Counted from the first letter of the stretch, positions 1 to 8,045 are shown. The stretch: DNA of 64,000 bases from Crossiella sp. S99.2 (GCF_023094165.1 NZ_JALMDK010000005.1:434001-498000), one strand, 5' to 3'. The notes: a model not told the origin generated them from the sequence alone. Made by a program: numbers and translations.

Positions 1-61
1 CGGGGTCAGCGGCAGCGTCATGCGGGCCATCATGACTGCTCGGGGCGGGGACCGCAGCGGT

Positions 62-658
62 TCAGCTGACCCGGCGGCGGCGGGCGCTGTCCAGTTCCAG
101 GCGGACCGCGGTGGGCAGCGCGGTCACGCCGAGGGACTCCCGGGCGCGACTGAGCACGGTCTCGTCCAGCTGCTGCCAGACCGCGCGCACATCGGTGCCC
201 TCGGCCAGCCACAGCTGCACTCGCAACGCGGGCCGCTCGGTGCTGCCGACCAGCCGCGCCTGTGCCCGGCTGACCCCGGTGACCTGGGCCGCGTCGGTGC
301 GCACGGCCTCGGCGAAGGCGGCCGCGGTGATCGTCACCCGCCCCGGTCCAGTGCCGTCGAGCCGCAGGTCCGGGCGGGACTCGGGCCGCAGCGAGCGCAC
401 CACCCAGCGCAGTCCCAGCACGAACACCAGCACGCCGAGCGCGATACCCACGCCCAGCACCCAGGGCCGGTTGGCCAGCAGCCAGTCCCGGATCATCGGG
501 TCGAGCACCGGCCGGGCCGCCCGGCCGGTGCCCAGCCAGCCCAGGCCGAGCACCAGCGCGCCCGCGCCGAGCAGGATGGCCAGGATTCCGGCGCCGCCGG
601 TCAGCACGCGTTCGGCGCGGGCGGAGCGGGCCACCGCGGCCGCGGATCGGGTGCTCAT
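62..658 (-). CDS. amaP: AmaP-like membrane anchor of the Asp23 envelope-stress module
   Basis: A 198-residue protein with two hydrophobic segments, about residues 18-42 and 65-85, followed by a soluble C-terminal half. This is the layout of AmaP, which in Firmicutes tethers the soluble Asp23 protein to the membrane. The start chosen (MSTRS) overlaps the stop of the upstream DUF6286 gene by 4 bp, so the two are translationally coupled. It is the last gene of a nine-gene run of short, overlapping minus-strand genes that includes several Asp23-like proteins. Family assignment rests on topology, composition and neighbours, because AmaP sequences diverge strongly. Confidence 0.78.
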   Translation of the reverse strand: MSTRSAAAVARSARAERVLTGGAGILAILLGAGALVLGLGWLGTGRAARPVLDPMIRDWLLANRPWVLGVGIALGVLVFVLGLRWVVRSLRPESRPDLRLDGTGPGRVTITAAAFAEAVRTDAAQVTGVSRAQARLVGSTERPALRVQLWLAEGTDVRAVWQQLDETVLSRARESLGVTALPTAVRLELDSARRRRVS

Positions 659-1188
659 CGGCGCTCCTTCGGCGAGGCCACGACCACGGACACCTTGGGC
701 GTGCGCGGCAGCGGCAGGTCGGTGACCACGGTCCGGGTGACCTCCAGGACCTTGGGCCGCAACTCGTCCTTGGCCAGCAACCGGCTGGACGCGCGCACCC
801 GGACCTTCGCCCTGGACGCGGTCACGGTGGCCGCGTGCACCCCGTCCTGCGCCCGCACCCGGGTGCCGACCAGGCGGGCCAGCGAACGCGGCGAGGTGGT
901 CACGGTGACCTCCGGCGCCGGATCGGCCAGTCGCACATCGCGCCGCCGCGCGCCGGTGGCCGCCCACACCAGGATCAGCCCGAGCAGCACCAGCCCGCCC
1001 GCGACCAGGCGGGTCGGTGTCGCGGTCCAGTCCACCGAGCCGAGCCGGTCCGCCCAGTCCCGCCACGGCACCAGCGCGTGCTGCCCTGGTTTCCAGGCGG
1101 CCCAGGCGAATTCGACCGCGAGCAGGCCGCCCGCGCCGGCCAGGGCCAGCCCGAGCAGGGTCGACAGCAGTCGCACGATCAGCCGCAT
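655..1188 (-). CDS. DUF6286 domain membrane protein
   Basis: A 177-residue protein with two predicted membrane helices, about residues 5-28 and 61-80, joined by a Trp-rich stretch (FAWAAWKPG, VPWRDWADRL). A soluble C-terminal domain of about 90 residues follows. It matches the actinobacterial DUF6286 family, which regularly lies between Asp23 and AmaP genes. The role is unknown. The topology suggests a second membrane partner for the soluble Asp23 proteins. The stop overlaps the start of the AmaP gene by 4 bp, and the upstream Asp23-like gene ends 4 bp before this start. Confidence 0.75.
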   Translation of the reverse strand: MRLIVRLLSTLLGLALAGAGGLLAVEFAWAAWKPGQHALVPWRDWADRLGSVDWTATPTRLVAGGLVLLGLILVWAATGARRRDVRLADPAPEVTVTTSPRSLARLVGTRVRAQDGVHAATVTASRAKVRVRASSRLLAKDELRPKVLEVTRTVVTDLPLPRTPKVSVVVASPKERR

Positions 1189-1192
1189 CGTC

Positions 1193-1546
1193 TCACTCCA
1201 CCCTCGCCCTGGTCTCCGGCAGCAGCGCGGAGACGGTCACATCGACCACGCGCACCCGGTACCCGGTGATCCGCTCGACCTCCTCGCCGACCGCGACCCG
1301 CACCGCGTCCACAGTGGACCGGACGGGTGCGGGGTAGCACAGCGCGAGATCCAGTCGCACATCGATCTCGTTGCCAGATAGGGTGATCCGCGCGCTCGAC
1401 CCGTGTTCGCCGAGGCCGAGCCCGGCCAGTTTCCTGGGCACGCGCAGGGTTCCCGGCACGCCGTCGGCGCTGTGTTCGACCACCTTGCGCAGCACGCCGG
1501 GGTCGATGCTCAGCCCGCCGCGCTCGCCCGGATCGTCCTGGCTCAC
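1193..1546 (-). CDS. Asp23/Gls24-like small protein
   Basis: A 117-residue soluble protein with the pattern of the Asp23/Gls24 fold: an N-terminal segment SIDPGVLRKVVEHSADGVPG, a central beta region carrying acidic and basic residues (EIDVRLDLALCYPAPV), a long helix, and a closing strand YRVRVVDVTVSAL. It has no signal peptide or membrane helix, so it is expected in the cytosol, held at the membrane by AmaP or DUF6286 partners. It overlaps the preceding small membrane-protein gene by 4 bp. It is one of four Asp23-like polypeptides in this operon, so subunit mixing is likely. That last point is inference. Confidence 0.7.
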   Translation of the reverse strand: MSQDDPGERGGLSIDPGVLRKVVEHSADGVPGTLRVPRKLAGLGLGEHGSSARITLSGNEIDVRLDLALCYPAPVRSTVDAVRVAVGEEVERITGYRVRVVDVTVSALLPETRARVE

Positions 1547-1725
1547 CGGTCCTTCCCGCGGCCGATCAGCTCGCCGAGGTCCAGCTCGCCGTCCAGGACC
1601 CGGCCCACGACCAGGCCGATCGCGCCGACCAGCAGGGTGATCAGGAAGGCGGTGAACCCGCCGAGGGCGCCTGCCGCGCCGAGGACGAGCCCGGCCAGCA
1701 GGCCGGTCTGGGTGCCGTTCATCAT
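1543..1725 (-). CDS. DUF2273-like small membrane protein
   Basis: A 60-residue protein starting MMNGTQTG, made of two hydrophobic stretches, a glycine-rich hairpin and a short charged tail (DLGELIGRGKDR). Small DUF2273 membrane proteins occupy this position beside AmaP and Asp23 in many Gram-positive operons. I chose the internal ATG pair at 1725 because it follows the upstream stop at 1740 by 14 bp and has an AGCAGG-type ribosome site. A longer reading from 1779 would overlap the upstream gene by 40 bp. Confidence 0.65.
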   Translation of the reverse strand: MMNGTQTGLLAGLVLGAAGALGGFTAFLITLLVGAIGLVVGRVLDGELDLGELIGRGKDR

Positions 1726-1739
1726 CGAACCTGCTTTCG

Positions 1740-2018
1740 CTAGCTCACCCGGGGCGGGCGTTTGCGTCTGGCTCGCCACCGGCCGATCCGGGTGGCGATA
1801 CCGCGGATTCCCCTCGGTGTCACCACGAACTCCACCGGCCCGTCGAACCGTTCGTCCACTTCGGACACTGGTTCGCCTAGTTCTCGTTGCCGTCGCCGGT
1901 ATTCCTCGACCCCGGCCGCGAACACGGCTGGATCGCCGCCGACATCGGGATGGTGCCGCCGGACGAACTCGCGGAAGGCCGCCCGGTCCGCCGGGGGCTC
2001 GCCGCCGGTGTGCACCAT
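1740..2018 (-). CDS. Small basic protein with a J-domain-like HPD segment
   Basis: A 92-residue protein. Residues about 14-45 read FREFVRRHHPDVGGDPAVF followed by a helix EEYRRRQREL. This resembles the end of helix II, the HPD loop and helix III of a DnaJ J domain. The N-terminal helices of a full J domain are largely missing. The C-terminus is rich in Arg and Lys (GRWRARRKRPPRV). It sits 6 bp downstream of an Asp23-like gene in a tight operon. A chaperone-recruiting or regulatory role is possible, but only the HPD motif supports it. Confidence 0.5.
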   Translation of the reverse strand: MVHTGGEPPADRAAFREFVRRHHPDVGGDPAVFAAGVEEYRRRQRELGEPVSEVDERFDGPVEFVVTPRGIRGIATRIGRWRARRKRPPRVS

Positions 2019-2024
2019 CGGCTC

Positions 2025-2315
2025 CTACTCGCCGGGCTCCAGCACGTCGACCACGGTGATGTCCACCGGCACCGCGCCGGTCACCTGACGCACCCGGTTC
2101 CGCAGTTCGCTGACCACCTCGGGCAGCGGTTCGCCGATCCGCAGCACCACGCCCACCTCCACCGGTTCACCGGCGCCGGTGCTGCGCACGCCGATCACCT
2201 TGCGACCGGGCAGGTAGGACAGCACCGCGCCGTACGCGCCGCCGTGCAGGGCCACCACACTCGGGTGGGTCAGCACGACCTCGGCGATCCGGTCCGCCAG
2301 TTCGGCGGCCATCAC
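2025..2315 (-). CDS. Short Asp23-like protein
   Basis: A 96-residue soluble protein. The order is an N-terminal helix (ELADRIAEVVLTHPSVVAL), a beta region ending GEPVEVGVVLRIGEPL, a helix (EVVSELRNRVRQVTGA) and a closing strand VPVDITVVDVL. This is the Asp23 pattern, in which short-chain beta strands flank a helix that is usually followed by 'v.vnv.v.di'. Its start overlaps the stop of the larger Asp23 gene by 4 bp. I see no membrane segment. It probably forms mixed assemblies with its neighbours, which is inference. Confidence 0.6.
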   Translation of the reverse strand: MMAAELADRIAEVVLTHPSVVALHGGAYGAVLSYLPGRKVIGVRSTGAGEPVEVGVVLRIGEPLPEVVSELRNRVRQVTGAVPVDITVVDVLEPGE

Positions 2316-2776
2316 TCGACCCGCGAGCCGTCCGGCCCGGCCTCGTCGTCCTCGCTGGGCAGCCGGATGTCGTTGACCGCGATGTTGACCTCGATCACCT
2401 CAAGGCCGGTCATCCGCTCCACCGCGGTGATCACGTTGCGGCGCACCGCCTTGGCCAGGTCCACGATGGACGCGCCGTACTCGACCACGATGTCAAGGTC
2501 GATCGCGGCCTGCTTCTCCCCGACCTCCACCTGCACGCCCGAGGTGGCCGAGGTGCCGCCGCCGGGAATGCGCTCGCGCAGCGCGCCGAACGCGCGGGAG
2601 ACCCCGCCGCCCATCGCGTGCACCCCGGAGATCTCCCTGGCGGAGATGCCGGCGATCTTCTGCACCACCGAGGCGGAGATGGTGGTCTTGCCCTGCGAGG
2701 TGTCATCGGCCAACCGGGCCGGTGTGGCACCGCCGCGGGCGGCGGGCACGGACTCGGCGGTGGTGGACTGCGCCAT
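2312..2776 (-). CDS. Asp23/Gls24 family envelope stress response protein
   Basis: A 154-residue protein and the clearest Asp23/Gls24 member in the window. Residues about 26-130 carry GKTTISASVVQKIAGISARE, the 'GVHAMGG' loop, and a C-terminal strand and helix region (DIVVEYGASIVDLAKAVR, then IEVNIAVNDI). Family members are abundant cytosolic proteins that form membrane-associated assemblies and respond to cell-wall stress. I start at MAQSTT (2776) because AAGGAG lies 8 bp upstream. A longer reading to 2794 would consume that ribosome site. A gap of 95 bp separates it from the anti-sigma gene, which leaves room for an internal promoter. Confidence 0.85.
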   Translation of the reverse strand: MAQSTTAESVPAARGGATPARLADDTSQGKTTISASVVQKIAGISAREISGVHAMGGGVSRAFGALRERIPGGGTSATSGVQVEVGEKQAAIDLDIVVEYGASIVDLAKAVRRNVITAVERMTGLEVIEVNIAVNDIRLPSEDDEAGPDGSRVE

Positions 2777-2871
2777 GGGGGGACTCCTTCGCATCGGCTA
2801 CGACGTCAGGGTGTTCGTCCTGCACCTGACATCGGTTCGGATGCCCGCTGGCTCCACCGCATCGCGGTTTG

Positions 2872-3459
2872 TCACTCGAACTGGGGAAGTCCGATACCCG
2901 GTCGGGGTGGCAGCACGTCCACCACCTCGACGATCACCTCCGGCGCGGCCGCGTCCAGTGATTCGGCCAGCCGGGAACGCAGGGTCTGCCGCAGCCGCAG
3001 CGCGGTGAGGTCGGCGGCCACGCCGTAGCGCACCGAGATGGCCACCGTGATCGCCGCGCCGTCGCCGGTGAGCCCGCGCAGGTGCACCCCGGGCAGCTCG
3101 TGCACCGCGTCCACCGCGAACTGGCGGGCCAGGGTCAGCACCGCGCGCGCGGACACGGTGAGCCGCCCGTCGCCCTGGTCCAGTTCGGCGTCGGCGGCGG
3201 CGAAGGTGCCGCGCAGTCCGCGCACCCCGGCCAGCATCCGGGCGGCCAGCCCGTCCGGCACCGGCACCGGCGCCTGGGCGGCGGCCCGGACCGCGCCCCA
3301 GCGGCCGTCCAGCGCGCCGAGTTCGGCCTGGCAGTGCGGGCAGTCCCGGGCATGCGCGGCCAGTTCGGCGTCGGCGGGTTCCAGTTCGCCGTCGACGACC
3401 AGCGCGAGGAGGTCGCCGCGCAGACGGCCGCACGGCAGGACCGCGTCAGCTCCGGTCAT
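2872..3459 (-). CDS. Zinc-finger anti-sigma-like protein fused to an Asp23-like domain
   Basis: A 195-residue protein. Residues 1-60 form a zinc-associated anti-sigma (ZAS) fold with the motif AAHARDCPHCQAEL, giving the H-x3-C-x2-C ligand set. No membrane helix follows, unlike typical anti-sigma factors. The C-terminal half (about 95-185) carries an Asp23-like pattern, with VSVRYG-type strands, a helix LRLRQTLRSRLAESL and a closing strand VIVEVVDVL. It overlaps the sigma-factor gene by 4 bp, the usual arrangement for a cognate pair. I infer that the Asp23-like half lets it sense or join the Asp23 assembly, linking envelope state to sigma release. Confidence 0.75.
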   Translation of the reverse strand: MTGADAVLPCGRLRGDLLALVVDGELEPADAELAAHARDCPHCQAELGALDGRWGAVRAAAQAPVPVPDGLAARMLAGVRGLRGTFAAADAELDQGDGRLTVSARAVLTLARQFAVDAVHELPGVHLRGLTGDGAAITVAISVRYGVAADLTALRLRQTLRSRLAESLDAAAPEVIVEVVDVLPPRPGIGLPQFE

Positions 3460-3998
3460 CGCAGTTCCTCCAACTTGGCGAGCAAGGCCACCCTGGCCCG
3501 GTAGAGGCGCGAGCGCAATGTCGGCACCGGCACGTCCAGGACCTCGGCGACCTCCTCGTAGCTGAGTTCCTCCAGCTCACGCAGCACCAGCGGCACCCGC
3601 TGGCTGGGTTCCAGGGTGGCGATGGCGCGCAGCACCAGATCGGTCTGCTCGTTGCGCAGCGCGGCCCGCTCCGGATCGGCGGCCACATCGGTCATCACCG
3701 GCTCGGCGGTGCCCTCCAACGGCACGGTCGGCCGGCGTTTGCGCAGGTGGGCCAGTGCGGTGTTGGTGACGACGCGGAACAGCCAGGTGGTCGGCGCGGC
3801 CTCACCGCGGAACTTGGCCAGCCCCCGCCAGGCCGAGACCCAGGCGTCCTGCACCACGTCCTCGGCCTCGGCCGGATCGCCGACGATGCGCAGCGCGATC
3901 CGGTACATCCGGGTGGTGTGCCGCCGGACCAGGTCGTCGAAGGCGGCGTCGTCCCCGCGTGCCGCCGCGGCGAGCAGATCGGTGTCGGCCCTGGTCAC
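3456..3998 (-). CDS. ECF-type RNA polymerase sigma factor
   Basis: A 180-residue sigma factor with region 2 (about residues 20-90: FDDLVRRHTTRMYRIALRIV, then the DAEDVVQDAW-like segment AEDVVQDAWVSAW and TWLFRVVTNTALAHLRKRR). Region 4 follows (about 120-178: LRAIATLEPSQRVPLVLREL, YEEVAEVLDVPVPTLRSRLY). I chose the GTG at 3998, where the stop of the upstream reductase gene overlaps in a GTGA junction. A longer reading upstream would run antiparallel to none of the family features. The downstream partner is the ZAS/Asp23 fusion. It probably drives the Asp23 operon itself, which is inference. Confidence 0.88.
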   Translation of the reverse strand: MTRADTDLLAAAARGDDAAFDDLVRRHTTRMYRIALRIVGDPAEAEDVVQDAWVSAWRGLAKFRGEAAPTTWLFRVVTNTALAHLRKRRPTVPLEGTAEPVMTDVAADPERAALRNEQTDLVLRAIATLEPSQRVPLVLRELEELSYEEVAEVLDVPVPTLRSRLYRARVALLAKLEELR

Positions 3999-4756
3999 GG
4001 TAGGTCCCGCAGGTAGCGGAGGAACAACGCGTGGTCCTCGTGCAGCACTGAGACCAGGCGCAGCGGCAGTGGGCGGTCCGGGTGCGCGCCGTGCGCGATC
4101 CGGGCCGCGTCCCCGGCGGCCAGCAGCGGCGAGACGGTCAGGCACAGCTCGTCCACCAGGCCGGCGGCGATCATCGAGCCGAACAGCGTCGGCCCGCCCT
4201 CGCAGTCCACCCGCCGCAACCCGCGCTGGTCCAGTTCGGCCAGCACCCGGGTCAGGTCCACCTCGTCCTCGCCGGTGAGCACCACCTCGGCGCCCGCCTC
4301 GGCCAGCGCCCTGCGCCGGGTTTCCGGCGCGCTCGCGCAGGTGAAGATCATCGGCGGCACCCGGGTGTCGGTGAGCAACGGCGACTCCGGCTCCAGCGCG
4401 CAACTCGCGGTGACCAGCGCGATCGGCGGCGTCGCGGACAACCCGTGCCGGGCCCGCCGGGCCTGCCGCGCCGGCCCGGGTTTCGCCCCCGCGTAGCCCT
4501 CGATCAGCGCGGTGCGCAGCCCGACCAGGATGACATCGGCCAGATCCCTGGACAGCAGGAAGATCTCCTTGTCCAGCTCGGTGCCCAGCCCGCGCGAACG
4601 CCCGTCCACGGTCACCGCACCGTCCACACTGGACACGAAGTTGACCCGGACCCAGGGCCGCGCCAGGTCCTCGGGGTAGGCGTAACGCGCTTCCAGCCCG
4701 CTCGCGTCCGCGGGGGTCGCGACGGCGGGGGAGTCCGAGGGCCAGAGCCAGTCCAC
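3995..4756 (-). CDS. Pyrimidine reductase family protein (RibD C-terminal domain)
   Basis: A 253-residue cytosolic protein of the RibD-C/dihydrofolate-reductase-like fold. Visible motifs are NFVSSVDGAVTVDGRSRGLG near residue 40, ADVILVGLRTALIEGY near 75, and VDCEGGPTLFGSM near 190, the conserved glycine-rich substrate region. RibD-C proteins reduce the ribosyl side chain in riboflavin synthesis or act on related pyrimidines. There is no deaminase half, and no riboflavin genes are nearby, so the substrate is open. It is the first gene of the sigma/Asp23 run and overlaps the sigma gene by 4 bp. Confidence 0.8.
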   Translation of the reverse strand: MDWLWPSDSPAVATPADASGLEARYAYPEDLARPWVRVNFVSSVDGAVTVDGRSRGLGTELDKEIFLLSRDLADVILVGLRTALIEGYAGAKPGPARQARRARHGLSATPPIALVTASCALEPESPLLTDTRVPPMIFTCASAPETRRRALAEAGAEVVLTGEDEVDLTRVLAELDQRGLRRVDCEGGPTLFGSMIAAGLVDELCLTVSPLLAAGDAARIAHGAHPDRPLPLRLVSVLHEDHALFLRYLRDLP

Positions 4757-4896
4757 GGCTCTATCTGAGCACGCGGCGCGACCGGTGTGCTCGGTGGGCT
4801 CAGGTCACGATGTGACAAGGACCACCGGTGCCCGGTCCGGGGGCCGTGTTTTGCTCGTATCCAGGGTGAGAGGTTTCGACACTGACGTCGGGGGCG

Positions 4897-5187
4897 GTGC
4901 CCGTGGATGAGACCAGGCGGACCAAACGATCGGACTCGTTGTTGCCGGCGGCCGCGGTGCTGCTGGCCTGTTGCGCGGCCGGGGCGCTGGGACTGAGTCC
5001 CGCGTTCGGGCTGCTCGTGGCGGTGGCGGTGGCGCTGGGCGGGCTGGTGGTCGGCGGGATCGCGCTGGCCCTGCTGGACCGGATGGCGGTGCGGCGGCCG
5101 GTGCCGACCGGGGTGGCCGCGGCGTTGCTGGGGCTGCTGGTGGCGGCGCTGGCGGGGCAGTTGTTGCTGTGGGCGGCCTTGCACTGA
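4897..5187 (+). CDS. Small predicted membrane protein
   Basis: A 96-residue protein of unknown function with a charged N-terminus (DETRRTKRSDS) and three hydrophobic stretches rich in Ala, Gly, Leu and Val, interrupted by LDRMAVRRPVPT. The start is a GTG; no strong ribosome site is visible. It ends 29 bp before zapE and points the same way, so it may be co-transcribed. It is a cytoplasmic-membrane protein by composition. Confidence 0.6.
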   Translation: MPVDETRRTKRSDSLLPAAAVLLACCAAGALGLSPAFGLLVAVAVALGGLVVGGIALALLDRMAVRRPVPTGVAAALLGLLVAALAGQLLLWAALH

Positions 5188-5216
5188 GCCTTGAGGACGC
5201 CGGTTACGCTGCCGGA

Positions 5217-6248
5217 ATGTCGAGCGCGCGCCTGGCCGATCGTCGTCCGGAGATCGACCCGGCCGACCTGGTCGCGGCCATGGTCCCGCCGCCCCGGTTC
5301 GACGCGGTGCGGTTCGAGACCTACCTGCCCAACCCGGAGGAGCCCAGCCAGGCCGCCGCGGTCGAAGCGGGGCAGGCGTTCTGCGGCCGGGTGCTTGTCG
5401 GGCCGCCGCGCAAGTCCTGGATCGGCGGGCTCTTCGGTGGCAAACCGGCCGCGGTGGCCAAGCCGGGGCTGTACCTGGACGGCGGGTTCGGGGTGGGCAA
5501 GACGCACCTGCTCGCCTCGGTGTGGCACGCGGTGCCGGGGCCCAAGGCCTACGGCACCTTCGTCGAACTCACCCACCTGGTGGGCGCGCTCGGGTTCGCC
5601 GAGGCGGTGCGCAGCCTGTCCGGGCACCGGCTGCTGGCCATCGACGAGTTCGAGCTGGACGACCCCGGCGACACCACCATGGTCACCCGGCTGCTCCAGG
5701 AGCTGACCAGCGCCGGGGTGTTCGTCACGGCCACCTCCAACACGTTGCCGGACAAGCTCGGCGAGGGCCGGTTCGCCGCCGAGGAGTTCCTGCGCGAGAT
5801 CCAGGCGATGTCGGCCAAGTTCACCGTGGTGCGGGTGGACGGCCCGGACTACCGGCACCGCGGTCTGCCGCCCGCGCCGGAACCGGTGGCCGCCGGGGAA
5901 CTCGACGCGCTGGCCGCGGCCCGGCCCGGGTCCACTGTGGACGATTTTGACGATCTCTGCGCGCACCTGGCCACGCTGCACCCGTCCCGGTACGGGCGGC
6001 TGCTGGACGGGGTCAGCGCGGTGCACCTGCGTGGGCTGCACGCAGTGCCGGACCAGGACGTGGCACTGCGGGTGGTGGTGCTGGCCGACCGGATGTACGA
6101 CCGGGCGATCCCGGTGGTGGTCTCCGGGCAGCCGCTCTCCGAGCTGTTCACCGAAGAGATGCTGCGTGGCGGTTACCGCAAGAAATACCTGCGCGCGGTG
6201 TCCCGGCTGGTCGCCCTTTCGCGCGATTCCGCGGCCGCGGACCGGTAA
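5217..6248 (+). CDS. zapE: Cell division protein ZapE (AFG1-like ATPase)
   Basis: A 343-residue AAA-like ATPase of the ZapE/AFG1 family. The Walker A motif is GGFGVGKTHLLAS (about residue 90) and the Walker B motif is LLAIDEFELDD (about 140). The family signature regions FVTATSNTLPDKLGEGRFA and EEFLREIQAM follow. ZapE is associated with the FtsZ ring in proteobacteria, and mitochondrial AFG1 helps clear respiratory proteins. The actinobacterial role is less studied. The length is typical. The ABC-F gene follows after 15 bp, suggesting co-transcription. Confidence 0.88.
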   Translation: MSSARLADRRPEIDPADLVAAMVPPPRFDAVRFETYLPNPEEPSQAAAVEAGQAFCGRVLVGPPRKSWIGGLFGGKPAAVAKPGLYLDGGFGVGKTHLLASVWHAVPGPKAYGTFVELTHLVGALGFAEAVRSLSGHRLLAIDEFELDDPGDTTMVTRLLQELTSAGVFVTATSNTLPDKLGEGRFAAEEFLREIQAMSAKFTVVRVDGPDYRHRGLPPAPEPVAAGELDALAAARPGSTVDDFDDLCAHLATLHPSRYGRLLDGVSAVHLRGLHAVPDQDVALRVVVLADRMYDRAIPVVVSGQPLSELFTEEMLRGGYRKKYLRAVSRLVALSRDSAAADR

Positions 6249-6263
6249 AGGGTTCGCCAGTGG

Positions 6264-7913
6264 GTGCCGGACTCGGGCACCATCGGCGGCGTGGGTTATC
6301 TGGAGGCCGGCGGCCTGTCCTGTGTGCTCCCGGACGGGCGTGAGTTGTTCGCCGAGGTGTCGGTGAAGGTCAGCGCCGGGCAGGTGGTCGCGCTGGTGGG
6401 CGCCAACGGCGCGGGCAAGACCACCCTGTTGCGCATCCTCAGCGGTGAGCTGAAGCCGGTGGACGGCAGTGTGTCGCACCAGGGCGGGCTGGCGGTGATG
6501 CCGCAGTTCGTCGGTTCGGTGCGCGATGACCGCACGGTCCGGGACCTGTTGCTGGCAGTGGCGCCGGAGCCGATCCGGGCAGCCGCGGCCGAACTCGACG
6601 ACGTCGAGCTGAAGCTGATGGACACCGACGACGAACCCACCCAGATGCGCTACGCCGCCGCGCTGGTCGCCTGGGGCGAGGCCGGTGGCTACGAGGCCGA
6701 GGTGCTGTGGGACACCGTCACGGTGGCCGCGCTGGGCGTGCCGTTCGACCGGGCGCGCTTCCGCGGCGTGAAGACCCTCTCCGGCGGTGAGCAGAAACGC
6801 CTGGTGCTGGAGGTGCTGCTGCGTGGCCGGGAACAGGTGCTGCTGCTGGACGAGCCGGACAACTACCTGGACGTGCCCGGCAAGCGCTGGCTGGAACAGC
6901 GACTGTCCACTTCGGACAAAGCGATCCTGTTGGTGAGCCACGATCGGGAGCTGCTCGCCGAGGCGGCCACGCACGTGGTCACCGTGGAGGGGCATTCGGC
7001 CTGGACGCACAGCGGCAGCTTCCGCACCTGGCACGCCGCCCGCGAGCACCGCTGGGACCGGATCGCCGAACTGCACCGCCGCTGGGAGGAAAAGCACCAG
7101 CAGCTCAAGGACCTGGTCCGGATGTTGCAGCAGAAGGCCGAGTACAACGACGGCATGTCCTCGCAGTACCAGGCGGCGCAGACCCGCCTGCGCAAGTTCG
7201 AGGAGGCGGGCCCGCCGCCGGAGCTGCCGCGCAACGAGAAGCTCGCCCCACGGTTGCGCGGCGGCCGCACCGGCCTGCGCGCGATCACCTGCGCCGGGCT
7301 GGAGCTGACCGGGCTGATGCAGCCCTTCGACACCGAGATCTTCTTCGGCGACCGGGTGGCGGCGCTGGGCTCCAACGGCTCCGGCAAGAGCCATTTCCTG
7401 CGGCTGCTCAACGAGGATCCCTCGGTTGTCCACAGTGGAGTGTGCAAACTCGGCGCCAGGGTGCGGCCGGGACTGTTCGCGCAGACCCACGACCATCCGG
7501 AGTGGCTCGGTCGCACCCTGGTCGAGCTGTTGTGGACCGGCGAGGACGAGCGGGCCGGGCTGGATCGCGGCAAGGCCATGTCGGCGTTGCGCCGCTACGG
7601 CCTGCACACCAGCGGCGACCAGCGGTTCGAGACCCTCTCCGGCGGCCAGCAGGCCCGGTTCCAGATCCTGCTGCTGGAGCTGTCCGGGGCTACCCTGCTG
7701 CTGCTGGACGAGCCCACCGACAACCTCGACCTGACCTCGGCCGAGGCGTTGCAAGAAGCGCTGGAACAGTTCTACGGCACCGTGGTCACGGTCACCCACG
7801 ACCGCTGGTTCGCGGCCAGCTTCGACCGGTTCCTGATCTTCCGCGCCGACGGCACGGTGGCCGAGTCGGACACGCCGGTATGGGACGAGACCAGGGTGCG
7901 CCGGGCCCGCTGA
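6264..7913 (+). CDS. ABC-F family ATP-binding protein
   Basis: A 549-residue protein with two nucleotide-binding domains and no membrane segment. Domain 1 has GANGAGKTT, the signature TLSGGEQKR and VLLLDEPDNYLD. Domain 2 has GSNGSGKSH, TLSGGQQARFQ and LLLLDEPTDNLD. Between them is a charged helical linker (HRRWEEKHQQLKDLVRMLQQ), the P-site tRNA interaction motif region of ABC-F proteins. Such proteins act on ribosomes, in translation control or antibiotic resistance. A GTG at 6291 (VGYLEAGG) is an alternative start. Its stop codon is followed directly by the 22-bp repeat array. Confidence 0.86.
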   Translation: MPDSGTIGGVGYLEAGGLSCVLPDGRELFAEVSVKVSAGQVVALVGANGAGKTTLLRILSGELKPVDGSVSHQGGLAVMPQFVGSVRDDRTVRDLLLAVAPEPIRAAAAELDDVELKLMDTDDEPTQMRYAAALVAWGEAGGYEAEVLWDTVTVAALGVPFDRARFRGVKTLSGGEQKRLVLEVLLRGREQVLLLDEPDNYLDVPGKRWLEQRLSTSDKAILLVSHDRELLAEAATHVVTVEGHSAWTHSGSFRTWHAAREHRWDRIAELHRRWEEKHQQLKDLVRMLQQKAEYNDGMSSQYQAAQTRLRKFEEAGPPPELPRNEKLAPRLRGGRTGLRAITCAGLELTGLMQPFDTEIFFGDRVAALGSNGSGKSHFLRLLNEDPSVVHSGVCKLGARVRPGLFAQTHDHPEWLGRTLVELLWTGEDERAGLDRGKAMSALRRYGLHTSGDQRFETLSGGQQARFQILLLELSGATLLLLDEPTDNLDLTSAEALQEALEQFYGTVVTVTHDRWFAASFDRFLIFRADGTVAESDTPVWDETRVRRAR

Positions 7914-8045
7914 CGGCCAACACCCCGTCCACAACGGCCAACACTCGGTACGACAGCGGCCAACACGCGGTGGGTTGAGCGACCCGGCGGCGTGTTGGCC
8001 GTTGTCGTGCGGTGTGTTGGCCGAAGTGGGACGGGGTGTTGGCCG
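7914..8045. repeat. Three-plus-three inverted array of 22-bp units (block A)
   Basis: Core units CGGCCAACAC start at 7914, 7935 and 7957. Reverse-complement cores GTGTTGGCCG start at 7992, 8014 and 8036. Spacing is 21-22 bp throughout, and the whole is symmetric about 7979-7980. The array begins at the base after the stop codon of the ABC-F gene and ends at the base before the stop codon of the convergent DUF2252 gene. A transcript in either direction could fold into one long stem, so a bidirectional terminator is the simplest reading. Confidence 0.85.

Noticed and set aside
4800..7934. A 1044-codon open frame antisense to zapE and the ABC-F gene
   Set aside because: Shadow composition. Both plus-strand genes have complete catalytic motifs.
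7914..8045. Possible CRISPR array
   Set aside because: Units are only 22 bp from start to start, spacers are themselves conserved, and half the units are inverted. No cas gene is present.
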